Source of the DNA: Marinobacterium profundum
GTDB taxonomy: Bacteria > Pseudomonadota > Gammaproteobacteria > Pseudomonadales > Balneatricaceae
Direction of reading: 5' to 3'
Assembly (NCBI RefSeq): GCF_001528745.1
Contig: NZ_BCNS01000159.1
Location: forward strand, 1-40,170
Length of the DNA: 40,170 bases
How positions within the stretch are numbered: the stretch's first letter is position 1; each line of letters opens with the position of its first letter. Shown piece after piece: positions 8,921 through 17,366 of the stretch. A program made the translations under genes and the position numbers. The notes beneath the pieces were generated by a model. The model worked only from the letters and a program-made list of their open reading frames with translations. It was not told the DNA's origin and did no database searches.

Positions 8921-10153
8921 ATGCAAAGGCGTCAGATGGGTGCGGCGACGCTGTTTATCACTATCATCATATTGGCGCTGCTGACGGTGATCGCGGCGGT
9001 CAGTGCCAAGATCGGCATGTTTGAACTCAAAACCTCTGCCAACTCTAATCGTGCCAAAGAGGCGCTGCACGCCGCCCAGGGCGGGCTGGACTACGGAGCT
9101 ATTCGTTATCTCAATGATGCCAGTTGGGCTGGTGAGAGTCTGGATATGCCTTTTGGCGGGCCCGGCGCCAGTGTTTCGGTGTCTGCGATAGTGGGTGCCG
9201 ATTCTATCGTGCTGAATGCTGTCGGTGAATCAGTTGATACTACGGGGCTTGCGCGGGTCGAGGAAAAATTCGCTCGTCTGCCGATTCTTAAGGTCGGTGA
9301 TTTACCGCCACTGATGGCCAACGGCAACTTTCCCGACAGTGGTTCATTTTCCATTGTCACCAATCCCAATGGTGGAGGGACGGGGGTGCCCGTGTCCGGC
9401 TGGGTTGAAGATGCTACCAAGACAGGGGGAGCTAGTTGGCAAACCTGTAATGTTGATGAATGGCTATATGAGAGTAATAACGCAACTCAGGGGAAACTGC
9501 CGCAAAGTGACGGTTTTGTGCTTTGTCATACTTGTCGTTGCGATAAGGCTATCAATAAAATCTGCGATGCTGGGGCCGTGGTGGACACCAATGATTGCCC
9601 GGATATAGTCGTAGGTTTACCCATTATTGATGCCTTTCAGAATCTTTTTGGATTTGACCCGGAAGATACGGACGGCAATGGTGTCGACGACTGGTATGAG
9701 TTTATGGATGCTTTTGCAACCGTTCGGCTGACTAGTTGTGCCAGCTTAGGGCCGAATACGGGTGATCAGTTCTACAAAAATGGGGTTGTGCAATCGTTAC
9801 CCATTGTCTGGGTTACTGGCACTTGTAGCTTGCCAGGTGGTTCCGTCGGCAGTTATGACACTCCCTTTATTCTTTTCGTTCATGGGGAGTTGACGATTAA
9901 CGGTGGCGGTATTTTTTACGGTATTGCCTTTGGGTTTTCAGATAAGTATGGCGGTGATACTGAAAACTTTATCGTCAAGGTTACTGGTGGGCCAACACTT
10001 TATGGTGTGTTGATGACTAATCGGGAAGTTGACAAGCCTAGTGGTAACTTCGGATTGGTTTATTCGCAGAAGTTGCTGGAAAAACTAACCAATGTGAATG
10101 ATACCTTCTACGAGCTGGCGCGTTATCCCGGCAGCTGGACGGATACAAAATAG
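8921..10153 (+). CDS. pilX: PilX-like pilus assembly protein with an EF-hand-type loop
   Basis: The protein is about 410 residues, roughly twice the usual PilX length. The PilX N-terminus is clear: MQRRQMGAATLFITIIIL, then AKEALHAAQGGLDYG. As in other PilX/GspK-type proteins there is no glutamate at position 5. ATG 8921 is chosen over 8879 because GGAGGAAG lies just upstream. The C-terminal part holds a cysteine-rich stretch (CHTCRCDKAINKIC) and the loop DTDGNGVDDWYE at 9665-9700, which fits the EF-hand/TSP3 calcium pattern D-x-D-x-N-G-x-x-D-x-x-E. The base composition is more AT-rich than the flanking housekeeping genes. The PilX call is firm for the N-terminus; the rest is unassigned. Confidence 0.82.
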   Translation: MQRRQMGAATLFITIIILALLTVIAAVSAKIGMFELKTSANSNRAKEALHAAQGGLDYGAIRYLNDASWAGESLDMPFGGPGASVSVSAIVGADSIVLNAVGESVDTTGLARVEEKFARLPILKVGDLPPLMANGNFPDSGSFSIVTNPNGGGTGVPVSGWVEDATKTGGASWQTCNVDEWLYESNNATQGKLPQSDGFVLCHTCRCDKAINKICDAGAVVDTNDCPDIVVGLPIIDAFQNLFGFDPEDTDGNGVDDWYEFMDAFATVRLTSCASLGPNTGDQFYKNGVVQSLPIVWVTGTCSLPGGSVGSYDTPFILFVHGELTINGGGIFYGIAFGFSDKYGGDTENFIVKVTGGPTLYGVLMTNREVDKPSGNFGLVYSQKLLEKLTNVNDTFYELARYPGSWTDTK

Positions 10154-10162
10154 GAACGTCCC

Positions 10163-12190
10163 ATGTCTATTTCAAAAAAATATCCGGGTCGGCGTTACCT
10201 CAATGGTTTTACGCTGATTGAAGTTCTGATATCTCTCATAGTTGCGATGATTGGTATTGTGGCGATTTTGCAATTACAGGGCGTTTTCCTGGCTACAGCT
10301 TCGAACTCACAGCATCGAGCCTTGGCAATAACTGTGGCGGAAAAGAAACTTGAGGAACTGCGTGGTTTCGATTCGATTGTAACTAGCAGCAGTAGCCTGA
10401 GCAGTTTTGATGGTATCGATAGTGGTACTGCTACTGAGACGGTTTCCGCAGGCTCAACCAGCTATAGTTATAATGTCGCATGGACTGTTACTCCCTACGG
10501 GGTGTCCGGGGCAGTTGCGTCAATGGCGAGTGCTGACTTCAAGAATATAACAGTGAATGTTAATTGGGGTAGTGGGGTTTCTGATAATGTATCTTTGTCT
10601 TCCATTATAGGTGCTATTAATCCAAAAATTTCCAAATTTGTTGATGGCGGTGGGCTCGGAGGATCATCAGCACAAGTTAATTACACTCCAGGACTCGCGC
10701 CGGAGATTATCTCAATTGATCTTGGCGATGGCACTAAAAAAGAGACCAGTAAACCTTTGCCTGTAGTGTCTCAGAAAGGAACCAGCAATGTTGTAAACTT
10801 TGAAACTGTCACTTACGATTCTCAATTTAGAGCGGTAACAGAAGATTTTACGACTTTGAATTGTGAGTGTAAACTTGCCGGGACTGGTGCGGGTTTGACG
10901 CCGGCCAAAACGGTTTACAACGCTACCACAAAATCGCTAGAAACAGATTATTCCTATACGAGCGTATCCAAAGAGACAGGTGCTGTTTATAGCAGCGGGT
11001 CGACTAATGATCAGCCAGACCTTTGTACCCGCTGTTGCCGTGATCATCATGACAATGATAGTGGCACAGATAGCAGCTATCGCTGGTACTGGCCAGGAGT
11101 GGGGGATGCCTCACAAGCAGTGTTTTTTAACACTTCTACTGGTAATCACAGGCATTTTCATAGTTCTAATGGTACGAGCTTCACCGAGGCGACAGCAATC
11201 GATGATAGATATCGTGAAACCTGCCGTTTCAAACGAGTTGATGGAATATACCGCCTGATGCAAGATTGGAAATTACATGACATTACTGTGATGCCTTCCA
11301 ACTATCTTGCATCGGGCGCGGCCGGTAATGCGTTGTATAAAACCTATGTTGGGGATTATCTTGACCAATTGTTAACTAGCGGTGACTTCAGTACGCCGAT
11401 CTCAGTTTCCAAACCCACTGGCCGAGACCTTGTAAGCGGAGCAATGGGATCTATTGCTCAAGGCAGTACTACTCAGCTTCTTTCGCGTTCGATTTATGTA
11501 GATCCGTTGACGTCCAGTGCTGTGGCTGCGATACAAAATATAAGAGCAGCATCTGGGGCCTGGCTAAGTCTTGTGCCATTCTACGAAATAAATACTGCGT
11601 TTTTGTCGAACTGGAGTACAGCCGATGCTACTGTGGCGTCCGTTAAAAATGAAGGAGTTGTCACGATTGTAGATCCTATTAACAATTATTACGGAAGTTA
11701 TAGTCGAGGCATAATTTCGGCAGTTGGTAGCGGTACAACCAGTATATCGGCAACGTCGCTGATTACCAATACCGGCCTGATCGGGCATCGCAATGCATCC
11801 AATGTCAGACTAGCAACCGATGGTATTTTTGATACTGCCAGCAATCAGAGCACGAACGGAATCACTGTGAATGTTGTTGGGGCTGGGCCTGTATCGGGGA
11901 CATTTGTCTGTTATAGGCTATCCGGAAATAATAAGTGTACCGGCGGCAACAATGCCGACTATGGCAGTATAAGTGTTACGGCCGGCACGACAGCCTGTAC
12001 GGTAACCAGTGGAGGCGTTTGGAATTGCCCAACAATATCAGGGTGGTCAGGGACTGTTACCTTTACTCGTTCGGGTTATACTTTCGGAGATGCGGTGATA
12101 GGGGGGCCTCTCACAGCAATATCTAGCCCGTATTACCGGTCGTCGAGTTCAAATCAGACCGGAATTGATATTTGGGTAGTTATTCCCTGA
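10163..12190 (+). CDS. Very large PilV-like pseudopilin with unknown C-terminal region
   Basis: This 675-residue protein starts with leader MSISKKYPGRRYLNG, cleaved before FTLIEVLISLIVAMIGIVAI. AVAEKKLEELRGF-type residues follow, as in PilV/PpdC. Ordinary PilV proteins are near 150-200 residues, so about 500 residues are extra. The extra part contains a Cys/His cluster CTRCCRDHHDND at residues 288-299, long Ser/Thr/Gly-rich stretches that suggest beta structure, and two closing cysteine pairs (FVCYRLSGNNKCTG and TACTV...VWNCP). I do not recognise these domains. Its position as last gene of the operon matches PilV/PpdC. An AGGAAC ribosome site overlaps the pilX stop. The sequence is AT-rich. 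A tip adhesin role is inference. Confidence 0.78.
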   Translation: MSISKKYPGRRYLNGFTLIEVLISLIVAMIGIVAILQLQGVFLATASNSQHRALAITVAEKKLEELRGFDSIVTSSSSLSSFDGIDSGTATETVSAGSTSYSYNVAWTVTPYGVSGAVASMASADFKNITVNVNWGSGVSDNVSLSSIIGAINPKISKFVDGGGLGGSSAQVNYTPGLAPEIISIDLGDGTKKETSKPLPVVSQKGTSNVVNFETVTYDSQFRAVTEDFTTLNCECKLAGTGAGLTPAKTVYNATTKSLETDYSYTSVSKETGAVYSSGSTNDQPDLCTRCCRDHHDNDSGTDSSYRWYWPGVGDASQAVFFNTSTGNHRHFHSSNGTSFTEATAIDDRYRETCRFKRVDGIYRLMQDWKLHDITVMPSNYLASGAAGNALYKTYVGDYLDQLLTSGDFSTPISVSKPTGRDLVSGAMGSIAQGSTTQLLSRSIYVDPLTSSAVAAIQNIRAASGAWLSLVPFYEINTAFLSNWSTADATVASVKNEGVVTIVDPINNYYGSYSRGIISAVGSGTTSISATSLITNTGLIGHRNASNVRLATDGIFDTASNQSTNGITVNVVGAGPVSGTFVCYRLSGNNKCTGGNNADYGSISVTAGTTACTVTSGGVWNCPTISGWSGTVTFTRSGYTFGDAVIGGPLTAISSPYYRSSSSNQTGIDIWVVIP

Positions 12191-12211
12191 TCCCTAATTA
12201 ATCTGCAATCT

Positions 12212-12241
12212 AAAAAGCGCCGGGTAACTCCCGGCGTTTTG
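12212..12241 (+). terminator. Terminator of the minor pilin operon
   Basis: The arms CGCCGGG and CCCGGCG with a five-base loop are followed by TTTTGTG. The hairpin sits 22 bases after the stop of the giant pseudopilin gene. Confidence 0.88.
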
Positions 12242-12382
12242 TGTATTGGTTAGCCCAGCGCATGTGATCGTTGGTTCATAAGCATATGAGACTGACTTGA
12301 TTTCGTGTAGATGTTTTCTGGCATCCTCCCTCCCAAGCCTTCACAATAGCCGCTGCTTGTACAGCTGACTGGAAGTAGTGGA

Positions 12383-13474
12383 ATGGCAGATTTTCTGATT
12401 CTGGGCGGCGGCGTGATGGGAATGCTCACGGCACGTGAGCTGGCCCAGGCCGGTGCCTCGGTGACCCTGGTGGAGCGTGGCGTTTGCGGGCGCGAGTCCA
12501 CTTGGGCCGGTGGCGGTATTGTTTCACCCTTGTACCCCTGGCGTTATCAGGAACCGGTAACTCAGCTGGCGACCTGGTCTCAGGGCAGTTACCTGCACCT
12601 GGCCCAGGATCTGCTGGATGAAACCGGTATAGATCCGGAGCTGCGCCAGAAGGGCATGTTTATGGTGGCGGTGGATGATGAAGCCGACGCCCTGGCCTGG
12701 GCGCAGCGTTATCAGCGCCCGATGCAGCAGGTCGATGCGGATTTTCTGTATCGCAAGGAATCCGGTCTGCGCCCGGGACATAGCAGCGCCCTCTGGATGC
12801 CGGAAGTCGCCAGTATCCGCAACCCTCGCCTGGGCAAGTCGCTGCGCCGAGCGCTGGAATTAAACCCCCGTATTGAATTGATCGAGCAGGCCGGTGATGC
12901 CCATCTGCTGCTGGAGTCTGAGCGCATCTGCGGTGTGCGCACCGAATGCGGTGAGTACCGCGCTGGGCAGACGGTGCTGGCCGCTGGAGCCTGGACGGCG
13001 ACCCTGCTGGCACAGCTCGGTATCGAGCTACCGGTGGAGCCAGTGAAAGGGCAGATGATGCTGTTCAAGGCGCCGGTTGGGCTGGTGAATCGTGTGGTGC
13101 TGCAGGGCGGGCGTTACCTGATTCCCCGCAACGATGGTCGCATCCTGGTGGGCAGTACGCTGGAGCGGACAGGTTTCGATAAGCTGACGACCGCAGAGGC
13201 CCGGGAATCGCTGTACCGCAGTGCGCTGGATATTCTGCCGGCGCTGGAAAACTATCCCATTGAACATCACTGGGCCGGGCTGCGCCCAGGTTCACCGCAA
13301 GGCATACCTTATATAGGTGCGGTGCCGGGCGTGGACGGCTTGCATGTAAATGCCGGACAATACCGTAACGGCCTGGTGCTGGCGCCAGCATCGACCCGCC
13401 TGATGGCGGATCTGCTACTGCAGCGCAGCCCCATCATTGATCCGGCGCCTTATAGCCTGTCGGCGCGGGGTTGA
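12383..13474 (+). CDS. thiO: Glycine oxidase ThiO
   Basis: This 363-residue FAD-dependent amine oxidase of the DAO family would oxidise glycine to iminoglycine for the thiazole half of thiamine. The N-terminal dinucleotide fold LILGGGVMGMLTARELAQAG is followed by the ThiO-type signature ESTWAGGGIVSPLYPW. Near the C-terminus GLRPGSPQGIPYIGAV contacts FAD. GGAAG lies seven bases before ATG 12383. No thiG or thiS is nearby, but thiO beside the fimU-pilE pilin block is the Pseudomonas arrangement. A broader D-amino-acid oxidase activity is possible. Confidence 0.9.
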   Translation: MADFLILGGGVMGMLTARELAQAGASVTLVERGVCGRESTWAGGGIVSPLYPWRYQEPVTQLATWSQGSYLHLAQDLLDETGIDPELRQKGMFMVAVDDEADALAWAQRYQRPMQQVDADFLYRKESGLRPGHSSALWMPEVASIRNPRLGKSLRRALELNPRIELIEQAGDAHLLLESERICGVRTECGEYRAGQTVLAAGAWTATLLAQLGIELPVEPVKGQMMLFKAPVGLVNRVVLQGGRYLIPRNDGRILVGSTLERTGFDKLTTAEARESLYRSALDILPALENYPIEHHWAGLRPGSPQGIPYIGAVPGVDGLHVNAGQYRNGLVLAPASTRLMADLLLQRSPIIDPAPYSLSARG

Positions 13475-13544
13475 TGGCTGGGGCCTGAGTCTACCTTCTG
13501 ACAGCGGATATCTGATGTATCCGGAATACGAGACCAAATTGTCG

Positions 13545-15176
13545 ATGAGTAATTCTATTCGGGTCCTGATGGCCCAGATCAATACACTGGTGGGGGATAT
13601 CCCCGGCAATACCCAGCGCGTTATCGATATCGCCCTGGAAGCCCGCGACCGGCAGCACGCCGATGTGGTTTTGCTGCCGGAGCTGACGCTGTCGGGTTAC
13701 CCGCCGGAAGACCTGTTGCTGCGGCCAAGCATCCAGACCCGTATTGAAGCGGCGCTGACGCGCTTGCGGGAAGAAGTGCGCGATATCCACCTGGTGGTGG
13801 GTTATCCGCGTTACCGTGATGGCGTGCTGTTCAATATGGCAGGCGTTATCTACAACGGTGAGCTGGTTGCAGAGTATGCCAAGCAGTGTCTGCCGAACTA
13901 TCAGGTGTTCGATGAAATGCGCTATTTCACCGCTGGCGATCAGCCCTGTGTATTCGATCTCAAGGGTGTGCCGGTAGCCCTGACCATCTGTGAGGATCTG
14001 TGGAAGAGCAGGCCCGCCGAGCAGGTACGCGAGCAGGGCGCGCGTTTGATGCTGAACCTCAATGCCTCGCCTTTTCATGTCGACAAGTCGCAGCAGCGCG
14101 CCAAGCTGCTAGGTGAGCGGGCACGACAGGCTGGCTGCCCGATTCTGTATCTGAATCAGGTGGGCGGCCAGGATGAGCTGATTTTTGATGGCGGCTCCAA
14201 GGTGATCGCGGCCGACGGCAGCCGTGTATTTCAGGGGCGTTTTTTCGAAGAAGCCTTCTTTGTGGCGGAGTATAACGATGCCGACCAGAGCCTGACGGTT
14301 CCAGATGAAAACTCGGTGGCTTTCCCGTCGGTAGAGCAGAGTGTTTACGAGGCTCTGGTGCTGGGGGTACGGGATTACGTCAACAAGAATGGCTTCAAGG
14401 GCGTGGTGTTGGGGCTTTCGGGCGGTATCGACTCAGGCGTGACCCTCGCTGTGGCGGTGGATGCGCTGGGGGCTGATCGGGTGGAGGCGGTGATGATGCC
14501 GTTCCGCTATACCTCTTCGATGAGCAAGGAAGATGCCAGCGAACAGGCGCGCATGCTGGGCGTGCGTTACAGCTCGATCTCGATTGAGCCCATGTATAGC
14601 GCCTTTATGGGGCAGTTGGCCGATGAGTTTGATGGTCTGGCGCCCGATACCACCGAGGAAAACCTTCAGGCGCGCTGCCGAGGCGTTGTGCTGATGGCCA
14701 TCTCCAACAAGAAGGGTGTTCTGGTACTGACGACTGGCAACAAGAGCGAGATGGCGGTGGGCTATTCGACGCTCTATGGCGATATGGCCGGTGGCTTTGA
14801 TGTCTTGAAGGATGTGCCCAAAACCCTGGTGTATCGCATTGCGGCCTATCGCAACGGCCTCTCGCCTGCGATACCGCAGCGGGTGATCGACAGGCCGCCT
14901 TCGGCAGAGCTGGCACCGGATCAGACCGATCAGGATAGCCTGCCGGACTACGATGTGCTGGACCGGATTCTGGAGCTCTATGTTGAACACGATTACAGCG
15001 CCCATGCGCTGATCGCTGAGGGTTTTGAGCCTGAAGTGGTGCAGCGCGTGATTCGGCTGGTGGATATCAATGAATACAAGCGACGCCAGGCACCTGTTGG
15101 CGTGCGTATTACCCAGCGTGGTTTTGGGCGTGATCGTCGCTACCCGATTACGTCTGGCTGGAAGGCAGGAGAATAG
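13545..15176 (+). CDS. nadE: Glutamine-dependent NAD(+) synthetase
   Basis: Counting from ATG 13545 (MSNSIRVLMAQINTLVGD) the protein has 543 residues. The frame opens earlier (13437, and ATG 13515), but homology starts here. The N-terminal nitrilase-type glutaminase domain shows its triad: Glu in LPELTLSGYPPEDLL, Lys in YAKQCLPNY, and Cys in LTICEDLW. The C-terminal synthetase domain has the ATP P-loop LSGGIDSG and the region TGNKSEMAVGYSTLYGDM. It makes NAD from deamido-NAD with glutamine as nitrogen donor. It lies 70 bases after thiO and could be co-transcribed. Confidence 0.97.
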   Translation: MSNSIRVLMAQINTLVGDIPGNTQRVIDIALEARDRQHADVVLLPELTLSGYPPEDLLLRPSIQTRIEAALTRLREEVRDIHLVVGYPRYRDGVLFNMAGVIYNGELVAEYAKQCLPNYQVFDEMRYFTAGDQPCVFDLKGVPVALTICEDLWKSRPAEQVREQGARLMLNLNASPFHVDKSQQRAKLLGERARQAGCPILYLNQVGGQDELIFDGGSKVIAADGSRVFQGRFFEEAFFVAEYNDADQSLTVPDENSVAFPSVEQSVYEALVLGVRDYVNKNGFKGVVLGLSGGIDSGVTLAVAVDALGADRVEAVMMPFRYTSSMSKEDASEQARMLGVRYSSISIEPMYSAFMGQLADEFDGLAPDTTEENLQARCRGVVLMAISNKKGVLVLTTGNKSEMAVGYSTLYGDMAGGFDVLKDVPKTLVYRIAAYRNGLSPAIPQRVIDRPPSAELAPDQTDQDSLPDYDVLDRILELYVEHDYSAHALIAEGFEPEVVQRVIRLVDINEYKRRQAPVGVRITQRGFGRDRRYPITSGWKAGE

Positions 15177-15242
15177 CGGGGGGCTAGCTGCTGGCTGGCC
15201 CGCATGTGCTTGTAACCGCTTGTTTCATAACACTTCCATAAC

Positions 15243-15269
15243 AAAAAAGGCGCCCAGGGCGCCTTTTTT
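15243..15269. terminator. Bidirectional terminator between nadE and bamD
   Basis: The repeat AAAAAAGGCGCCC / GGGCGCCTTTTTT lies between two convergent genes. The A-run and T-run make it usable in both directions. Confidence 0.92.
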
Positions 15270-15287
15270 GTTGCAGTCGTTATCGAC

Positions 15288-16253
15288 TCAGGGTTGAGCC
15301 GGGGCTGAGTCTTCCTCATTGGTGCTGTCAAAGGCACCAAAGGTAAGAATGCTGAACCAGGAGCGTTCGGCGTCTTCAGCCGGTTCTGCAGGCTTCTCGG
15401 TCGTTAAAACAGAATTGGGACGCTGCACGGGCGTTTCGTCAGTGCTGCCCAGCAGACCGAAGGTGGCGGTTTCAAGCAGGGACTTGTCGCGCTCCTTGGT
15501 GGATGTATAGCGGTAATTGGGAAAGTTGGTGCGCAGAACCTCGGTGGCCTTGGCGGCCTGTTCGTTCAGTCCCAGTTCTTCGTAGGCTTCGGCCATAATC
15601 CCCAGGGCTTCCGGTACGGCCGGTGTTTCCTGCAGGTTTTCCACCACGTAGCGGCCACGGTTGGCGGCGGCAATCCAGGCACTGCGCTTCATGTAGTAGA
15701 GCGCCACATGCACTTCATACTGCGCCAGGCGGTTTTTCAGATACTGCATGCGCTTGAGGGCGTCGGGTGCGTACTGGCTGTTGGGGTAACGAGTGGTGAG
15801 GGTCGCGAAGCTCTCGAAGGACTCCAGTGCGGCGCCCGGATCGCGCTGGTTTTCGTCAATTGGCAGGTAACGCGATACCAGTGAGCGGTCTTCCTCAAAC
15901 GAGGTCAGGCCCTTGAGATAGTAGGCGTAGTCGATGTTTTCGTGGTTCGGGTGCAGGCGCACGAAACGGTCGGAGGCTGCGCGGGCAGCTTCAGGCTCAT
16001 AGTTCTTGAAGTAGGCATAGATCAGTTCCAGCTGGGCCTGCTCGGAGAAGCGCCCAAATGGATAGCGAGCTTCGAGCCGCTGCAGTTTTTCGACCGCAAG
16101 ACCGTAGTTCTGCGCCTCCAGGGCTTCCAGTGCCTCGGAGTAGAGCTGTTGCTCCGGAACATCCGGTTCCTCTGTTTTATCTCCGCCAAAAAACGAACAG
16201 GCGGACATCAGAGAGACCAGAGTCAGGATGCCGATGACTTTTACAAAGCGCAT
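15288..16253 (-). CDS. bamD: Outer membrane assembly lipoprotein BamD
   Basis: This 321-residue lipoprotein of the BAM complex helps insert beta-barrel proteins into the outer membrane. The signal peptide ends in the lipobox LMSAC, with the lipidated Cys at residue 19. TPR-like repeats follow ([40 protein letters not shown]). It is longer than the roughly 245-residue E. coli protein because of an acidic Pro/Glu-rich tail of about 60 residues. This tail repeats a short pattern ([10 protein letters not shown] and [10 protein letters not shown]). The gene is divergent from rluD, the conserved order in gammaproteobacteria. Confidence 0.95.
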   Translation of the reverse strand: MRFVKVIGILTLVSLMSACSFFGGDKTEEPDVPEQQLYSEALEALEAQNYGLAVEKLQRLEARYPFGRFSEQAQLELIYAYFKNYEPEAARAASDRFVRLHPNHENIDYAYYLKGLTSFEEDRSLVSRYLPIDENQRDPGAALESFESFATLTTRYPNSQYAPDALKRMQYLKNRLAQYEVHVALYYMKRSAWIAAANRGRYVVENLQETPAVPEALGIMAEAYEELGLNEQAAKATEVLRTNFPNYRYTSTKERDKSLLETATFGLLGSTDETPVQRPNSVLTTEKPAEPAEDAERSWFSILTFGAFDSTNEEDSAPAQP

Positions 16254-16388
16254 GTTGATGAGTCCCGATTGCCTACAGCGATACCGAGGACAGTTTCGGT
16301 TATACTGGGCCAGTTAATCCAAATGTCCGGCATATTTAAACACAACCGGAACTCAAGCCAAAACATCCTTCTGAATTACGTACCCTAG

Positions 16389-17366
16389 ATGCCAGAACAG
16401 AAACCTGAACAGGTTCAATTACAAGCGCGGGTCACCGACGAGCTGGTCGGAAAACGGCTGGACCAGGCCATAGCGCAGCTGTTTCCCGACTACTCCCGAT
16501 CCCGTCTGCAGGGCTGGATCAAGGATGGTTGCGTCACTGTGGACGGCGAGCTCAAGCGTACCCGCGACAAGCTGCAAGGTGGCGAACTGATCTGTGTCGA
16601 AGCCGAACTCGCACGTATCGAGCACCACCAGCCAGAGGCAATGGAGCTGGATATCATCTATGAAGACGATGATATTCTGGTGATCAACAAGCCTGCAGGC
16701 CTGGTGGTGCATCCGGCGGCGGGTCATGCCGACGGCACCCTGCTGAACGCGTTGCTGCACCATGTGCCGGACATCGCCCAGGTGCCGCGTGCCGGCATCG
16801 TGCATCGGCTGGATATGGATACCACCGGTTTGATGGTGGTGGCCAAGACGATCCAGGCGCAGACCGAGTTGGTCGTGCAGTTGCAAGAACGCAGCATGGG
16901 CCGCGAGTATGAAGCGGTTGTGACGGGTCTGATGACCGGTGGTGGCAAGGTAGATGCCCCTATGGGGCGTCACAAGACCAGCCGTCAGAAGATGGCGGTG
17001 GTGCATATGGGCAAGCCAGCCCTGACCCATTACCGTCTGCTGCAGCGCTTTCGTGCCCACTCCCATATCCGCCTCAAGTTGGAGTCGGGCCGTACGCATC
17101 AGATCCGCGTGCACATGTCCCATATCAACTATCCGCTGGTGGGTGATCCCGTCTACGGTGGCCGTTTCCGCCTGCCCAAGGGCGTCGGCGAAGGTTTGAT
17201 AAAGACACTGCGTGCTTTTGATCGTCAGGCGCTACACGCCAAGAAGCTCGAGCTGTTTCATCCGACTACCGGTGAGTTGATGTCCTGGGAAGTGGATCTG
17301 CCGGAGGACTTCCAGCTATTGCTTAAAGCCCTGCAGCAGGATCTGAGGCGCAGCGACGATCTATGA
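16389..17366 (+). CDS. rluD: 23S rRNA pseudouridine synthase RluD
   Basis: This 325-residue enzyme modifies helix 69 of 23S rRNA. An N-terminal S4 RNA-binding domain (GKRLDQAIAQLFPDYSRSRL) precedes the RluA-type catalytic domain. The catalytic aspartate is in HRLDMDTTGLMVVAK. INKPAGLVVHPAAGH and ESGRTHQIRVHM are further family motifs. The stop overlaps the pgeF start by four bases. A candidate -10 TATACT lies at 16301-16306 in the bamD-rluD gap, without a clear -35. Confidence 0.97.
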   Translation: MPEQKPEQVQLQARVTDELVGKRLDQAIAQLFPDYSRSRLQGWIKDGCVTVDGELKRTRDKLQGGELICVEAELARIEHHQPEAMELDIIYEDDDILVINKPAGLVVHPAAGHADGTLLNALLHHVPDIAQVPRAGIVHRLDMDTTGLMVVAKTIQAQTELVVQLQERSMGREYEAVVTGLMTGGGKVDAPMGRHKTSRQKMAVVHMGKPALTHYRLLQRFRAHSHIRLKLESGRTHQIRVHMSHINYPLVGDPVYGGRFRLPKGVGEGLIKTLRAFDRQALHAKKLELFHPTTGELMSWEVDLPEDFQLLLKALQQDLRRSDDL

